From the NCBI GenBank assembly GCA_036504335.1, contig DASXVJ010000029.1, positions 1-64,000 of the forward strand: DNA of 64,000 nucleotides, in the 5' to 3' direction. A model generated the notes under the pieces. It was given only the letters and a program-made list of their open reading frames with translations. It ran no database searches and was not told the origin of the DNA. The translations under genes and the position numbers were made by a program. Shown here piece after piece: positions 1-8,231 of this stretch; position 1 is the stretch's first letter; every line of letters begins with the position of its first letter. This DNA comes from Fen-183 sp036504335 (GTDB lineage: Bacteria > Acidobacteriota > Thermoanaerobaculia > UBA5066).

Positions 1-120
1 GATATCGTTTGGGGCGCCATCCGCTGAAGTGATACGTGGGGCATAGACCCCGAATGGACGAGTGGCCGGCAGCTTCGTGCGGCGAAAAGAATCTCAGGCG
101 AGGGGCTTGACAGAAATCTT

Positions 121-194
121 CATGGGCGAGTTCAGCGGCGAGAAGGAAGGAGCGCAGCGACTGACGCCGAGTCCGCTGCAACGAGGGGTTAGGC
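121..194 (-). other. attC-like recombination site (59-base-element type)
   Basis: On the minus strand the region opens with GCCTAAC, runs through TCGTTGCAGCGGAC, and closes with CCGCTGAACTC. The inner blocks (CAGCGG and CCGCTG) are complementary, giving the imperfect hairpin typical of attC sites, with a short variable loop. The expected closing GTTAGGC is replaced by an unrelated sequence, so one core is lost or was exchanged on insertion. Strand choice rests on the intact core being next to the ORF 3' end. Confidence 0.42.
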
Positions 195-313
195 GGCGTT
201 TCTGCTGGTGGAAGCCTGCGAGATGGACGCACAACTGACCGACCCGCTAGATGCCGCTCTGAGGTGAACCGGATGCCTGGTGAGGGAATACGGTGGGAAC
301 GTGTGCGAGATGG

Positions 314-580
314 CTACTCCCGGTAGCGGAAACAGTAGATTGCGGCGGTGCCGAGGACAACGAAGGCGACGGCGATGTTTAGGTACTGGGGTTCGTTACG
401 CTCTATATCGTGAAGAATGCCGCCGTGCATTGCCAGACTGAGAAGGAACCCCGGCATTAGGACGACGGCGAACACGGGATTTAGTTCCGACTGCTGCGTT
501 GTGTAGAGCGAAACGGCGATGATGACCGCCAAGAGCGCAGTCAGTACGACGCCGACTAGCCGAACACGCGAGACCGACAT
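314..580 (-). CDS. Small cassette-borne membrane protein, unknown function
   Basis: This 88-residue protein has three hydrophobic stretches, at about residues 7-25, 35-52 and 65-83, so it is probably an inner-membrane protein with three spanning segments. The C-terminus is short and charged (CFRYRE). I recognise no family. It starts at ATG 580, 12 bases after the GTTAGGC core site, which is a normal arrangement for a gene cassette; there is no strong Shine-Dalgarno sequence. The surrounding DNA is less GC-rich than the rest of the window, which fits horizontal acquisition. Many integron cassettes encode small membrane proteins of unknown function, so the context supports a real gene more than a chance ORF. 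Confidence 0.55.
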   Translation of the reverse strand: MSVSRVRLVGVVLTALLAVIIAVSLYTTQQSELNPVFAVVLMPGFLLSLAMHGGILHDIERNEPQYLNIAVAFVVLGTAAIYCFRYRE

Positions 581-624
581 TGTGTTTCCGCCGCCTAACT
601 AGTATTAGACGGCAACATGGGTAT

Positions 625-1029
625 TCATTTCCATGAGCGTTTCCTTCGAAAATGCCCGGAAATCCGTACGGGTAGTGAGGTTTGGATCTCCGTATCTGTA
701 GAGGTTTTCGAGGCGTGGGGGACGAGGAAGGAGACCCTTTCGTTCAAGCCGAGCGCGAGAGCGCGATCGTAGCGCATGCGCCATCGCGCCGCCTTTGGAA
801 CCCACCGGCCTCCCGCGGCCTTCACTTTCTCACGCAGCTCGGATTCCCACGATTTCACCTCGACCAGCACGAGGCGTGCGGGAGAGAGCCTCCAGGGAGC
901 GACCGCGACAACGACCTCGATTGTCGTGAAGCGCGTGGGCGGGTCGTCCGTATACCGGTAGCGGACTGCCACGAGACGGTCGCCCCAATCCCGTACGGGG
1001 CGCTTCGTGCCCGGGACACCGGGACGCAT
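625..1029 (-). CDS. Conserved hypothetical protein
   Basis: A 134-residue basic protein beginning MRPGVPGTKRPVRDWGD, with a conserved-looking core (VAVRYRYTDD, then TTIEVVVAVAPW) and a second half containing LREKVKAAGGRWVPKAARWRM. I recall this layout from a widespread family of small uncharacterised bacterial proteins often found near mobile DNA; no function is established. An upstream in-frame ATG at 1074 (MGRFAGAID...) has a G-rich stretch before it and is a possible alternative start. The family normally begins at the RPGxPGTK segment, so I chose 1029. The C-terminal 25 residues look unlike the family. The gene lies between the cassette-like region and the transport genes. Confidence 0.6.
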   Translation of the reverse strand: MRPGVPGTKRPVRDWGDRLVAVRYRYTDDPPTRFTTIEVVVAVAPWRLSPARLVLVEVKSWESELREKVKAAGGRWVPKAARWRMRYDRALALGLNERVSFLVPHASKTSTDTEIQTSLPVRISGHFRRKRSWK

Positions 1030-1088
1030 CGTTGATCCGACGACGCTGTCGATGGCGCCAGCGAAACGACCCATGCCGCCCCCCTCTT

Positions 1089-2303
1089 CTACCCCTTCGG
1101 GATCGGCGCCACCGGCGGGCCCGTGCGGGCGTCCTTCGGCCAGACGAGGTCGAGCTTGCCGTTCGCCTTGTTCTGCGTGACGACGAACGGAAGGACGGCC
1201 TGGCCGGTCTTGCTGAACTTGAAGACCCCGCCCGGCAGGATCGAGTCCTTGATCTCGAGGGAGGCGAGCGCGACGCGGATCGCCTCGGGCTTGAGGGAGC
1301 CGGCCTTCTTGATCGCCGTGAAGATCGCGCGAACGGTCTCGTACGCGCACGCGTGGTACCACTGCGGCGTCGTGCCGGTCGCGGCCTTGTACTTCTCGGT
1401 CCACGTCTTGACCTGCGGGTAGGGCAGGAGGTCGGACCACCAGCCGCTCGCGAAGATCCAGTCCGTAGCGGCGCCGAGGCCCTTGCGGGCGGCCTCGTCC
1501 GAGCCGCGCGCGCCGTACGTGACCATGAGGTGGTAGAGGCCCATCTGCGTGTACATCCGCTGCATCGAGATGTAGTCCTCGAGGTGGGCGTCGCACATGA
1601 AGAGGTCGGCCTTGGCGTTCTGAACCCGCGAGAGGAGCGGCTTGAAGTCGGGGGCGTACATCTCGAAGCTCTCGTCGAGGGCGACGGAGAACTCCTTCTG
1701 GTGTGCCTTGACGAAGTCGTGGATGCCCTTCTGGAAGTCCTTGCCGTGCTCGGTGTTCTCCCAGACGATCGCGATCCTGAGAGGCGGCTTGAGCTTGCCC
1801 TCCTTGACGAGGTCGGAGAGGAACTCCATCTGCGTCGTCGCGAGGTTCTCGACGGGGGAGAGCGTGCCGAAGACCCACTTGCTGCGCCCGTAGATGCTCG
1901 TGGCGCCGGCGCCGCCCGCGACGTAGGGGATTTCGTAGCGGTCCGGGACGACGCTCTGCGCCTGCACGAGCTGCGAGCCGTACCCGCCGACGACGGCGTG
2001 GACCTTCTGCTGGGCCATGAGCTGCTCGACGAGCTGGGCGCTCTTGCTGGCCTCGGACGTGTCGTCCAGGAGGCGCAGGTCGACCTTCATCTTCTTCCCG
2101 CCGACCTCGAGGCCGCCCGCGTCGTTGATCTCCTTGACGGCGTACTCGGTGGCCTGCTTGTAGGCGCCGCCGATTTTCGACTCCTTCCCGGTGACGGGCA
2201 GGACCGCGCCGAGGCGGATTTCCTCGTCGGAACGGGCGGGGAAGGCCGCGAAAAGCGCGGCGGCGAGGACGGCGAGAAGGCGGGGGCGGCGGTTTGGCGT
2301 CAT
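1089..2303 (-). CDS. Periplasmic branched-chain amino-acid-type ABC binding protein
   Basis: A 404-residue protein with an N-terminal signal peptide (hydrophobic residues 8-22, cleavage near ARSDEE), followed by the periplasmic binding protein type 1 fold of the LivJ/LivK family. The start of the mature protein, IRLGAVLPVTGKESKIGG, is the canonical first ligand-binding strand and loop. It would capture an amino acid or related amide in the periplasm and hand it to a LivHM permease. It sits downstream of a porin gene on the same strand, separated by a hairpin, and has no permease of its own. It could serve either Liv system in this window. The ligand cannot be read from sequence. Confidence 0.88.
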   Translation of the reverse strand: MTPNRRPRLLAVLAAALFAAFPARSDEEIRLGAVLPVTGKESKIGGAYKQATEYAVKEINDAGGLEVGGKKMKVDLRLLDDTSEASKSAQLVEQLMAQQKVHAVVGGYGSQLVQAQSVVPDRYEIPYVAGGAGATSIYGRSKWVFGTLSPVENLATTQMEFLSDLVKEGKLKPPLRIAIVWENTEHGKDFQKGIHDFVKAHQKEFSVALDESFEMYAPDFKPLLSRVQNAKADLFMCDAHLEDYISMQRMYTQMGLYHLMVTYGARGSDEAARKGLGAATDWIFASGWWSDLLPYPQVKTWTEKYKAATGTTPQWYHACAYETVRAIFTAIKKAGSLKPEAIRVALASLEIKDSILPGGVFKFSKTGQAVLPFVVTQNKANGKLDLVWPKDARTGPPVAPIPKG

Positions 2304-2322
2304 CGGATCCTCCAGAACGGAA

Positions 2323-2344
2323 CCGCCCCTCGTGAGAGGGGCGG
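2323..2344 (-). terminator. Hairpin between porin and binding-protein genes
   Basis: A perfect 9-bp stem (CCGCCCCTC / GAGGGGCGG) with a GTGA loop lies between the porin stop and the binding-protein start. The following minus-strand tract is only weakly T-rich, so it may attenuate transcription rather than fully terminate it. This would make the binding-protein gene a lower-level member of the porin operon. Confidence 0.5.
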
Positions 2345-2379
2345 GGGGTTTCGGTCGGATGGCGCGGACGCGCCGGGGC

Positions 2380-3570
2380 TCAGAAGTAGTAGGCCTGCAT
2401 CTGGACCGTGACCTGGTCCGTGATGAAGTTCGACGAGCTGGCCCGGCAGGGGGCCGTGGCCACCGCGCACTTCTGCGTGACGCGCTGCCACCAGATCTTG
2501 ATGTTGAAGTTGCTCTCGGACTTCGCGTACGGGTAGTAGTTCAGGCCGAAGGCATAGCGGTACTCGTTCCTGAACTCGTTGACGGCCTGGGTGAACGTCT
2601 TCTGCTCGTAGCGGGCGATCGGGGCGATCTTGGCCTTCTTGAAGTAGGCGCCGGCCTCGATCTGGAACGTGCTCTCCTCCGGAAGGGACGCGATGAACGT
2701 GCCGCCGTTGACGTACTGGTACTGGACCGTGGACTCGAACGAGCCGACGGGAACCGGGAAATCGAGGTACATGTCGGCGGAGGCGTAGCGGTAGTCGCCC
2801 TGCGTGTCGTAGGCGCCGCCGACCGCGAGGATCTTCTTGTTGCCGTAGTTCACGCCCGCGTACGAGGGCATGTTGTAAACCTCGGTGTCGAAGAAGTTGT
2901 ACTGGAGGCGGTTCACGAAACGTGGGGAATTCTTCACGCCCGGCTGGCGCACGCCGCCGAGGACCGCCGAGCGGTACTCGAGCCGGTCGCAGAGGAACCA
3001 GCCGCGGAACATGACGCCGGTGTCGCGGCCCGCGTTGTTCTGGAGCGGGGCGCTCGTGAGAAACGTGTAGGCCGAGAGGTCGAGCATGAACTGGTTCGGG
3101 CTGCTCTTGAGGCCCTCGCGGCTGATCGGCGACCGGATCTCGCCGAACTGGACGTTGAACTCCTTCGCGAGGCGCCACTCGCCGACGGCGTCGAGGAGGT
3201 TGAACCCGGTGCCGAGGGACTTGCCGCCGGCCGCCGAGCCCACGGCCTGCGTGGACTTGCCGAGGTTCGAGTTCTCGGTCTCGGCGAAGAAGAACAGGTT
3301 CTTCGCGACCTGCCCGCCGATGAGGAACCGCAGCCGGCGGATCAGCAGGTTCTGCTGGAACCCGTTCGAGCCGTCGCCGGTCGCGTTGACGGTCTCCGTC
3401 CAGTCCGCTTGCGGCTGGATCAGGAATCCGAGCTTGAAGTTGACGTTTTCGTTGACCTTGATCATGGCCTGCCCGTGAGCCGGGAAGGCGGCGCCGATCA
3501 GGGCGAGGAGGGACGCAGTGGCGAGAACAGAAGCGAGCCTCCGGGGTGCGGGGTGCGCGCAAATCGGCAT
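2380..3570 (-). CDS. Outer-membrane porin, OprP/OprO-like
   Basis: A 396-residue protein with a signal peptide (residues 14-30, ending AHGQA) followed by a beta-barrel-like sequence of alternating polar and hydrophobic residues, ending in an aromatic terminal residue (YYF) as outer-membrane barrels do. The opening IKVNENVNFKLGFLIQ and the block GKSTQAVGSAAGGK...GTGFN recur in the second porin of this window (38296-39456), so they are paralogues. It probably lets small anionic or polar solutes into the periplasm. Start ATG 3570 has GAGGAGA upstream; an earlier ATG at 3624 would place extra residues before the signal peptide. Two cysteines near the C-terminus (KCAVATAPC) may form a disulfide. 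Confidence 0.82.
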   Translation of the reverse strand: MPICAHPAPRRLASVLATASLLALIGAAFPAHGQAMIKVNENVNFKLGFLIQPQADWTETVNATGDGSNGFQQNLLIRRLRFLIGGQVAKNLFFFAETENSNLGKSTQAVGSAAGGKSLGTGFNLLDAVGEWRLAKEFNVQFGEIRSPISREGLKSSPNQFMLDLSAYTFLTSAPLQNNAGRDTGVMFRGWFLCDRLEYRSAVLGGVRQPGVKNSPRFVNRLQYNFFDTEVYNMPSYAGVNYGNKKILAVGGAYDTQGDYRYASADMYLDFPVPVGSFESTVQYQYVNGGTFIASLPEESTFQIEAGAYFKKAKIAPIARYEQKTFTQAVNEFRNEYRYAFGLNYYPYAKSESNFNIKIWWQRVTQKCAVATAPCRASSSNFITDQVTVQMQAYYF

Positions 3571-3612
3571 GAGAACGAGTCTCCTCTTCGGCCGGTCGTT
3601 AGGCGTAGGTAA

Positions 3613-3640
3613 AGGATAGTCCAACCGGGCGACGTGTCAA
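3613..3640 (-). promoter_or_regulatory. Sigma-70-type promoter for the porin gene
   Basis: On the minus strand TTGACA (3635-3640) is followed after 16 bases by TATCCT (3613-3618), about 40 bases before the porin ATG. This places the porin and the following binding protein in their own transcription unit, separate from the Liv/MFS operon that ends at 3666. Confidence 0.55.
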
Positions 3641-3665
3641 TCATTTGCCGGAGGGACCGGCGCAT

Positions 3666-4835
3666 TTACGCGCAGAGAAAGACGACCGCGAGCAACCCGG
3701 TCATGAACGAGGCCAGGCAGGCCGCCACGACCCCCGGCCAGCCCCACGCCTGCCAGGCGAATCCGGGCAGGACGGAGCCGAACGTCGCCCCGAGGTAGTA
3801 GAACGTCGTGTAGAGGGCGCCGGCGCCTCCCTTGGCCTGCCTCGCGGTCGCGTTCACGAAGGCCGGGGCGGTTCCCTGGACCATGAACATGCCGACGCAG
3901 AGGGCTACGAGGCCGAATGCGACCGCCGGCAGCGAGGCGGCGAGGGTCGAGAGGACGGCGGCGGCGGCCACGAGGAAGCCGGCGGCCATGAGCGCCCTCC
4001 GCCCGAACCTCTGCGACGCCCGGCCCGCCAGCCACGAGGTGGCGATCCCGGCGACGTAGACGAGGTAGACCCCCGAGACCTTCGCCGTCGAGAGGCCGAA
4101 CGGCGGCGCCGTGAGGTAGTACGGCAGGTACGTGAAGATCGCGATGAACCCGAAGAAGACCGTGAAACCGATCACGAGGCCGCCGGCGATCCGGCGGTCC
4201 CGGAGGTGCCCGGCCATCTCGCGGAACGCGCCCGCCAGCGAGCGGGCGGGGCCGGTCGGCGACGCGGGGAGGTGGAGCGCCATGCCGAGCGCGGCGACGA
4301 GCGTCACGGCGCCGAAGACGAGGAACGGTGCGCGCCAGCTGAAATGGCTGGCGATCCACCCGCTCGCGACGCGCCCCGTGAGCCCGCCGAGAGCGGAAGC
4401 GGCGACGTAGCTGCCGACGGCGGGTCCGAGGGCGGCGCCGGCGTAGGCGTCGCCGATGTAGGCCACGGCCACCGCGGCGACGCCCGGCATGAGAAGGCCC
4501 TGCAGGGCGCGCAGGCCGACGAGGGCCGGGAACGAGGGCGCGGCGGCGCAGAGGAACGTGGGCACGGCGAGGGCGGCGCAGCTCGCGACCATCACGGGCT
4601 TGCGGCCCCAGGCGTCCGCGAGCGGGCCGTACGCGTTCGAGACGAGCGCGATCATGAGGACGACGACCGAGACCGTGAGCGCCGCCGTCGGCGCCGTCAC
4701 GCCGAACTCGTGCGAGAGGAGCGGCAGAATCGGCTGGGTGACGTAGAGGTCCGCGAAGACCGCGACGGAGGCGAAGAAGAGGGCGAGGAGCCCCAGCTGG
4801 GAGCCGGGCCGTGGGCCGGCGCCGCCCGCCGTCAC
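3666..4835 (-). CDS. MFS transporter, DHA1 drug-exporter type
   Basis: A 389-residue polytopic protein with about 12 hydrophobic segments in two six-helix halves. The cytoplasmic loop between helices 2 and 3 reads YGPLADAWGRKPVM, the classical MFS motif A. Overall it resembles the YnfM/CmlA-like proton-coupled exporters. The GTG start at 4835 overlaps the livGF stop (GTGA), so it is the last gene of the Liv operon and probably translationally coupled to it. An exporter co-expressed with an amino-acid importer could relieve accumulation of an amino acid or analogue; that role is inferred from position only. The N-terminal 10 residues are Gly/Pro-rich. Confidence 0.85.
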   Translation of the reverse strand: MTAGGAGPRPGSQLGLLALFFASVAVFADLYVTQPILPLLSHEFGVTAPTAALTVSVVVLMIALVSNAYGPLADAWGRKPVMVASCAALAVPTFLCAAAPSFPALVGLRALQGLLMPGVAAVAVAYIGDAYAGAALGPAVGSYVAASALGGLTGRVASGWIASHFSWRAPFLVFGAVTLVAALGMALHLPASPTGPARSLAGAFREMAGHLRDRRIAGGLVIGFTVFFGFIAIFTYLPYYLTAPPFGLSTAKVSGVYLVYVAGIATSWLAGRASQRFGRRALMAAGFLVAAAAVLSTLAASLPAVAFGLVALCVGMFMVQGTAPAFVNATARQAKGGAGALYTTFYYLGATFGSVLPGFAWQAWGWPGVVAACLASFMTGLLAVVFLCA

Positions 4836-6394
4836 AGGCCGAGGTACGCCTGCCGGATGCGCGGGTCGTCGAGGAGCTCCTCCGCGGGTCCGGACTGGAC
4901 GATGCGGCCCGTCTCGAGGACGTAGCCCCGATGCGCGTGCTCGAGCGCGACCTGGACGTCCTGCTCGACGAGCAAGACGGTCGTGCCCTTCTCGTTGATC
5001 CGGGAGATGAGGTCGAGGAGGTGGTCGACGACGAGCGGCGCGAGGCCGAGGGACAGCTCGTCGATGAGGAGGAGCCGCGGGCGGCTCATGAGGCCGCGCC
5101 CGATCGCGCACATCTGCTGCTCGCCGCCCGAGAGCCGGCCGGCCAGCTGGCCCGACCGCTCGTTCAGGCGGGGCAGGAGCCCGTAGACCCACTCGAGGTC
5201 GGCGTCGATCTCCGGCGCGTCCCGCCGCATGTACGCCCCCTGGAGGAGGTTCTCCTTCACGGTGAGGCCCGAGAAGAGGCGCCGGCCCTGCGGAACGTGG
5301 ACGATGCCGGCGCCGACGATCTCGTCCGGCCGGGCGGCCGTGATGTCGGTTCCCGCGAACGCGATCGAGCCGGCCATGGGCCTGAGGATCTGCGAGATCG
5401 TGTTGAGGAGGGTCGTCTTGCCGGCGCCGTTGGCGCCGATGAGGGCGACGATCTCCTTCTCCCTCACCTCGAGGGAGACGTCGCGGAGGATCTGGACCTC
5501 GCCGTACCCGCCGGAGAGCCCTTTCACCGAGAGGAGCGCCTCGCCCGCGGCGACGGGAGCGGCCTTCCGGAACTCGCCCGACGCCACGAACGCGGTGGCG
5601 GGTTCGGCGGCTCCCCGCGCGCGCGCCGCAAAGCGCTCGCCGAGGTACGCCTCGATGACGGCGGGGCTCTCGACGATGTCCTGCGGCTGCCCCTCGGCGA
5701 TCTTGCGGCCGTAGTGGAGGACGACGAGCCGGTCCGAGATCCCCATGATCGCCTTCATGACGTGCTCGATCACGAAGATCGTCACGCCGCTGCGGTTGAT
5801 CGAGAGGATGAGGTCCATCGCCTTCTCGATCTCCGAGGAGTTCAGGCCCGCCATGACCTCGTCCAGGAAGAGCAGCCGCGGGTCCATCGCGAGCGCCTTG
5901 GCGAGCTCGAGGCGCTTGAGGTCGGGGATCGTCAGCTCGGTGGCCGTGCGGTCCCGCTTGTCGGCGAGGGCGACGCGGTCCAGCACCTCGTCGGCGTAGG
6001 AGCGGGCCTGCGCGGCGGTGCGCTCGCGGCCGCGGGCGCCGAACATCGCCCCCGTCGCCACGTTCTCGCGGACGGTGAGCTGGCGCAGCGGCTTGACGAC
6101 CTGGAACGTGCGGGCCATCCCGAGGTGGCCGATGCGGAAGCTCGGCGTCTTCGTGACGTCGTGCCCGTCGAAGACGATCGTCCCCGCCGTCGGCTTGTCG
6201 AGGCCGGTCATGCAGTTCACGAACGTGGTCTTGCCGGCGCCGTTCGGCCCGAGGACGCCGAGGATCTCGCCGCGCCGGATGGAGAGGTCCACGCCGTCCA
6301 CGGCGGCGAGGCCGCCGAACTTCTTCGTGATGCCCGTCGCGACGAGGATGGGCTCCTCGGAGATCCTCGGCGGGGGAACGGGGACGGCGCTCAT
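4832..6394 (-). CDS. livGF: Fused Liv ATPases: LivG-LivF in one polypeptide
   Basis: A 520-residue protein containing two complete ABC ATPase domains that are normally separate. Domain 1 (about residues 16-250) is LivG-like: Walker A GPNGAGKTT at 49-57, a divergent signature (TIPDLKRLELAKAL), Walker B LLFLDEVMAGL and the switch His in VIEHVM. Domain 2 (about 285-520) is LivF-like: Walker A GANGAGKTT, signature LSGGEQQ, LLLIDELSLGL. An Ala-rich linker of about 35 residues joins them. It should energise uptake by LivHM. The ATG overlaps the livM stop (ATGA). The second Liv operon in this window keeps livG and livF separate, so the fusion is specific to this copy. No frameshift or internal stop is present. 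Confidence 0.92.
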   Translation of the reverse strand: MSAVPVPPPRISEEPILVATGITKKFGGLAAVDGVDLSIRRGEILGVLGPNGAGKTTFVNCMTGLDKPTAGTIVFDGHDVTKTPSFRIGHLGMARTFQVVKPLRQLTVRENVATGAMFGARGRERTAAQARSYADEVLDRVALADKRDRTATELTIPDLKRLELAKALAMDPRLLFLDEVMAGLNSSEIEKAMDLILSINRSGVTIFVIEHVMKAIMGISDRLVVLHYGRKIAEGQPQDIVESPAVIEAYLGERFAARARGAAEPATAFVASGEFRKAAPVAAGEALLSVKGLSGGYGEVQILRDVSLEVREKEIVALIGANGAGKTTLLNTISQILRPMAGSIAFAGTDITAARPDEIVGAGIVHVPQGRRLFSGLTVKENLLQGAYMRRDAPEIDADLEWVYGLLPRLNERSGQLAGRLSGGEQQMCAIGRGLMSRPRLLLIDELSLGLAPLVVDHLLDLISRINEKGTTVLLVEQDVQVALEHAHRGYVLETGRIVQSGPAEELLDDPRIRQAYLGL

Positions 6395-7368
6395 CAGGTG
6401 ACCCGGTGCGCGCGGATGTTCGCGAGGAGGTCCGAGGCCTTGAACGGCCGCTCGCCGCTCTTGCGGCGCCGCCCGATCACCGTCATGAGGCCGCGCGGCA
6501 GGAACACGATGAAAAACACGATCACGAGGCCGAGGACCGTCGGATGCAGCTCGATGAACTTGCCCCAGATGTACGTCGAGAGGAGCTGGTAGACGGCGGC
6601 ACCGAGGACCGGGCCGGCCACGGTCCCGACGCCGCCGATGATCGTCGCGATGATCATCTGGAGCGTGTAGTCGATCTTGAAGAAGTCGCCGGGCGTCACG
6701 TGGACGTTCTGGTAGGCCGTGATCCCGCCCGCGACGGCCGCGAAGACGGCGGAGATCGCGTAGGCCGCGACCTTGAAGAGCGTCGTGTTGACGCCGAGCA
6801 TCCGCGCCGCGTCCTGGTCCTCGCGGATCGCGACGCAGCCGTAGCCCAGCTTCGACCGCGCGAACGCCCACGTCGCGAGGAGCCCGAGGATCACGAAGCC
6901 GAGGGCCGCGTAGTAGAAGAACTCGCCGTCGCTCCGGATCGGGAGGTCGATGCCCGTGGAGCCCTCCGTCACGCTGTCCCACGTGTCCGCGACCTGCGCG
7001 AGCGCCTCGGCGACGCCGAGCGTCGCGATCGCGAAGTAGTGGCCCTTGAGGCGCAGGATCGGCAGGCCGAGGAGCAGCGCCACGCACGCGGCGAGGAGCG
7101 CCCCGACCCCGAGAGCCGCGAAGAACGGGACGTGCCACTTGCCGAGCATGAGGAGGCCCGTCGTGTAGGCGCCGATGCCGAAATACGCGACGTTGCCGAA
7201 CGCGGCGTAGCCCGTGTAGCCGCCGATGAAATTCCACCCCTGCGCGGTGAGCGCGAGGAGGAGGAACCGCGTGTACGTCAGGAGCTTGTAGCTCGAGACG
7301 AATCTCGGAAGCGCGAGAAGGAGCGCGAGGGCGAGGAGCGTCCCGAGGACGGCCAGGCCCTTCTTCAC
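6394..7368 (-). CDS. livM: Branched-chain amino-acid ABC transporter permease LivM
   Basis: A 324-residue inner-membrane permease with about eight to ten hydrophobic segments. The LivM signature region is present: NFIGGYTGYAAFGNVAYFGIGAYTTG near residue 60 (broken here to its features: GGYTGYAAFGN and GIGAYTTG), and the cytoplasmic coupling loop IREDQDAARMLGVN that contacts the ATPases. It pairs with LivH to form the channel. The GTG start at 7368 overlaps the livH stop (GTGA); an upstream region in this frame has no signal for an earlier start. The C-terminal tail is basic (RRRKSGERPFK), which is common in LivM. Confidence 0.93.
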   Translation of the reverse strand: MKKGLAVLGTLLALALLLALPRFVSSYKLLTYTRFLLLALTAQGWNFIGGYTGYAAFGNVAYFGIGAYTTGLLMLGKWHVPFFAALGVGALLAACVALLLGLPILRLKGHYFAIATLGVAEALAQVADTWDSVTEGSTGIDLPIRSDGEFFYYAALGFVILGLLATWAFARSKLGYGCVAIREDQDAARMLGVNTTLFKVAAYAISAVFAAVAGGITAYQNVHVTPGDFFKIDYTLQMIIATIIGGVGTVAGPVLGAAVYQLLSTYIWGKFIELHPTVLGLVIVFFIVFLPRGLMTVIGRRRKSGERPFKASDLLANIRAHRVT

Positions 7369-8231
7369 GCCGATTTCCCGGCGATGCCCTGCGGGCGGAG
7401 GATGAGCAGGATGACGAGAATCGCGAACGTCACGGCGCGCGAGAGCGACGGGAGCCGCGCGCCGACGAAGACGTCGACGAACGCGTAGATGGCGGCGCCG
7501 ATCACGACGTTCGCGACGTTCCCGAGGCCGCCGAGGACGCAGATCGCGAACGCGCGCTGCGTGTACGTTCCGCCGAGGTTCGGGTCGAACGGCACGATCA
7601 TCGAGAGCAGCGAGCCGGCCGCTCCGGCCATGCCCGCGCCGATCGCGAACGTCGAGGCGTAGACGGCCGCCACCTTGACGCCCGTGAGGCGCGCCGCGTC
7701 GAGGTCCATGCCCGTCGCCCGGATCGCCCGGCCCGTGCGCGTGCTCTTGAGATACCAGGCGAGCGCCGCGACGAGCACGAGGGAGACGCCGAGCGCCCCG
7801 AGCCGGATGTACGGGATCCGGACGCTCCCGAGCGTGAACCCGGTGCCGCTGTACGGCGTCGTCACGGAGCGCAGGTCGGCCTTGAAGAAGTAGTTGATGA
7901 GGTTGACGATGAGGAGCTCGAGCCCGAAGGTCAGGAGAAACGTCGCGAGGAGCGGCGCCTTGATGACCTGGTTGATCAGCCCGCGCTGGAGGGTCCACCC
8001 GAGCGCGAAGAGGACGAGCATCGCGAGCGGGATCGAGAGGAACGGGTCGACGTGCAGGAGCTCGTGCAGGAAGAACGTGATGTACGCGCCGAGGACGATG
8101 AACGCCCCGTGCGCGAGGTTCACGATGTTCATGATTCCCCACACGAGCGAGAACCCCAGCGCCACGAGCGCGAGGATCCCGCTCAGGAGGACCGCGTTGA
8201 CGAAGATCTGCCCGAGCTCGCCGAGGCTCAC
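7365..8231 (-). CDS. livH: Branched-chain amino-acid ABC transporter permease LivH
   Basis: A 288-residue permease with about eight hydrophobic segments. The LivH hallmark GFSLVWGIMNIVNLAHG occurs near residues 27-43, and the coupling-loop sequence IRATGMDLDAARLTGV lies mid-protein. It forms the membrane channel with LivM. The GTG start overlaps the stop of the binding-protein gene by four bases (GTGA), and its own stop overlaps livM in the same way, so binding protein, LivH, LivM and LivGF form one tightly coupled unit. Confidence 0.93.
   Translation of the reverse strand: MSLGELGQIFVNAVLLSGILALVALGFSLVWGIMNIVNLAHGAFIVLGAYITFFLHELLHVDPFLSIPLAMLVLFALGWTLQRGLINQVIKAPLLATFLLTFGLELLIVNLINYFFKADLRSVTTPYSGTGFTLGSVRIPYIRLGALGVSLVLVAALAWYLKSTRTGRAIRATGMDLDAARLTGVKVAAVYASTFAIGAGMAGAAGSLLSMIVPFDPNLGGTYTQRAFAICVLGGLGNVANVVIGAAIYAFVDVFVGARLPSLSRAVTFAILVILLILRPQGIAGKSA

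Larger units (their letters stand above)
121..599 (-). mobile_element. Putative single integron-type gene cassette
   Basis: Read on the minus strand, a core-site heptamer GTTAGGC (593-599) sits 12 bases before the ATG of a small ORF. The ORF is followed, after a gap of about 120 bases, by an inverted core GCCTAAC (188-194) that opens an attC-like palindromic region. This is the order expected of a gene cassette: half core site, very short leader, one ORF, attC. No integron integrase and no second cassette is visible, so it could be a lone cassette inserted at a secondary site, or the eroded end of an array lying outside the window. The core at the far end of the attC is degenerate. Bases 1-120 hold no gene that I can recognise. 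The boundaries are inferred from motifs only. Confidence 0.45.

Noticed and set aside
605..805. Alternative 66-codon minus-strand frame near the cassette
   Set aside because: It overlaps the conserved hypothetical gene (625-1029) in another frame, has basic low-complexity content and no start signal.
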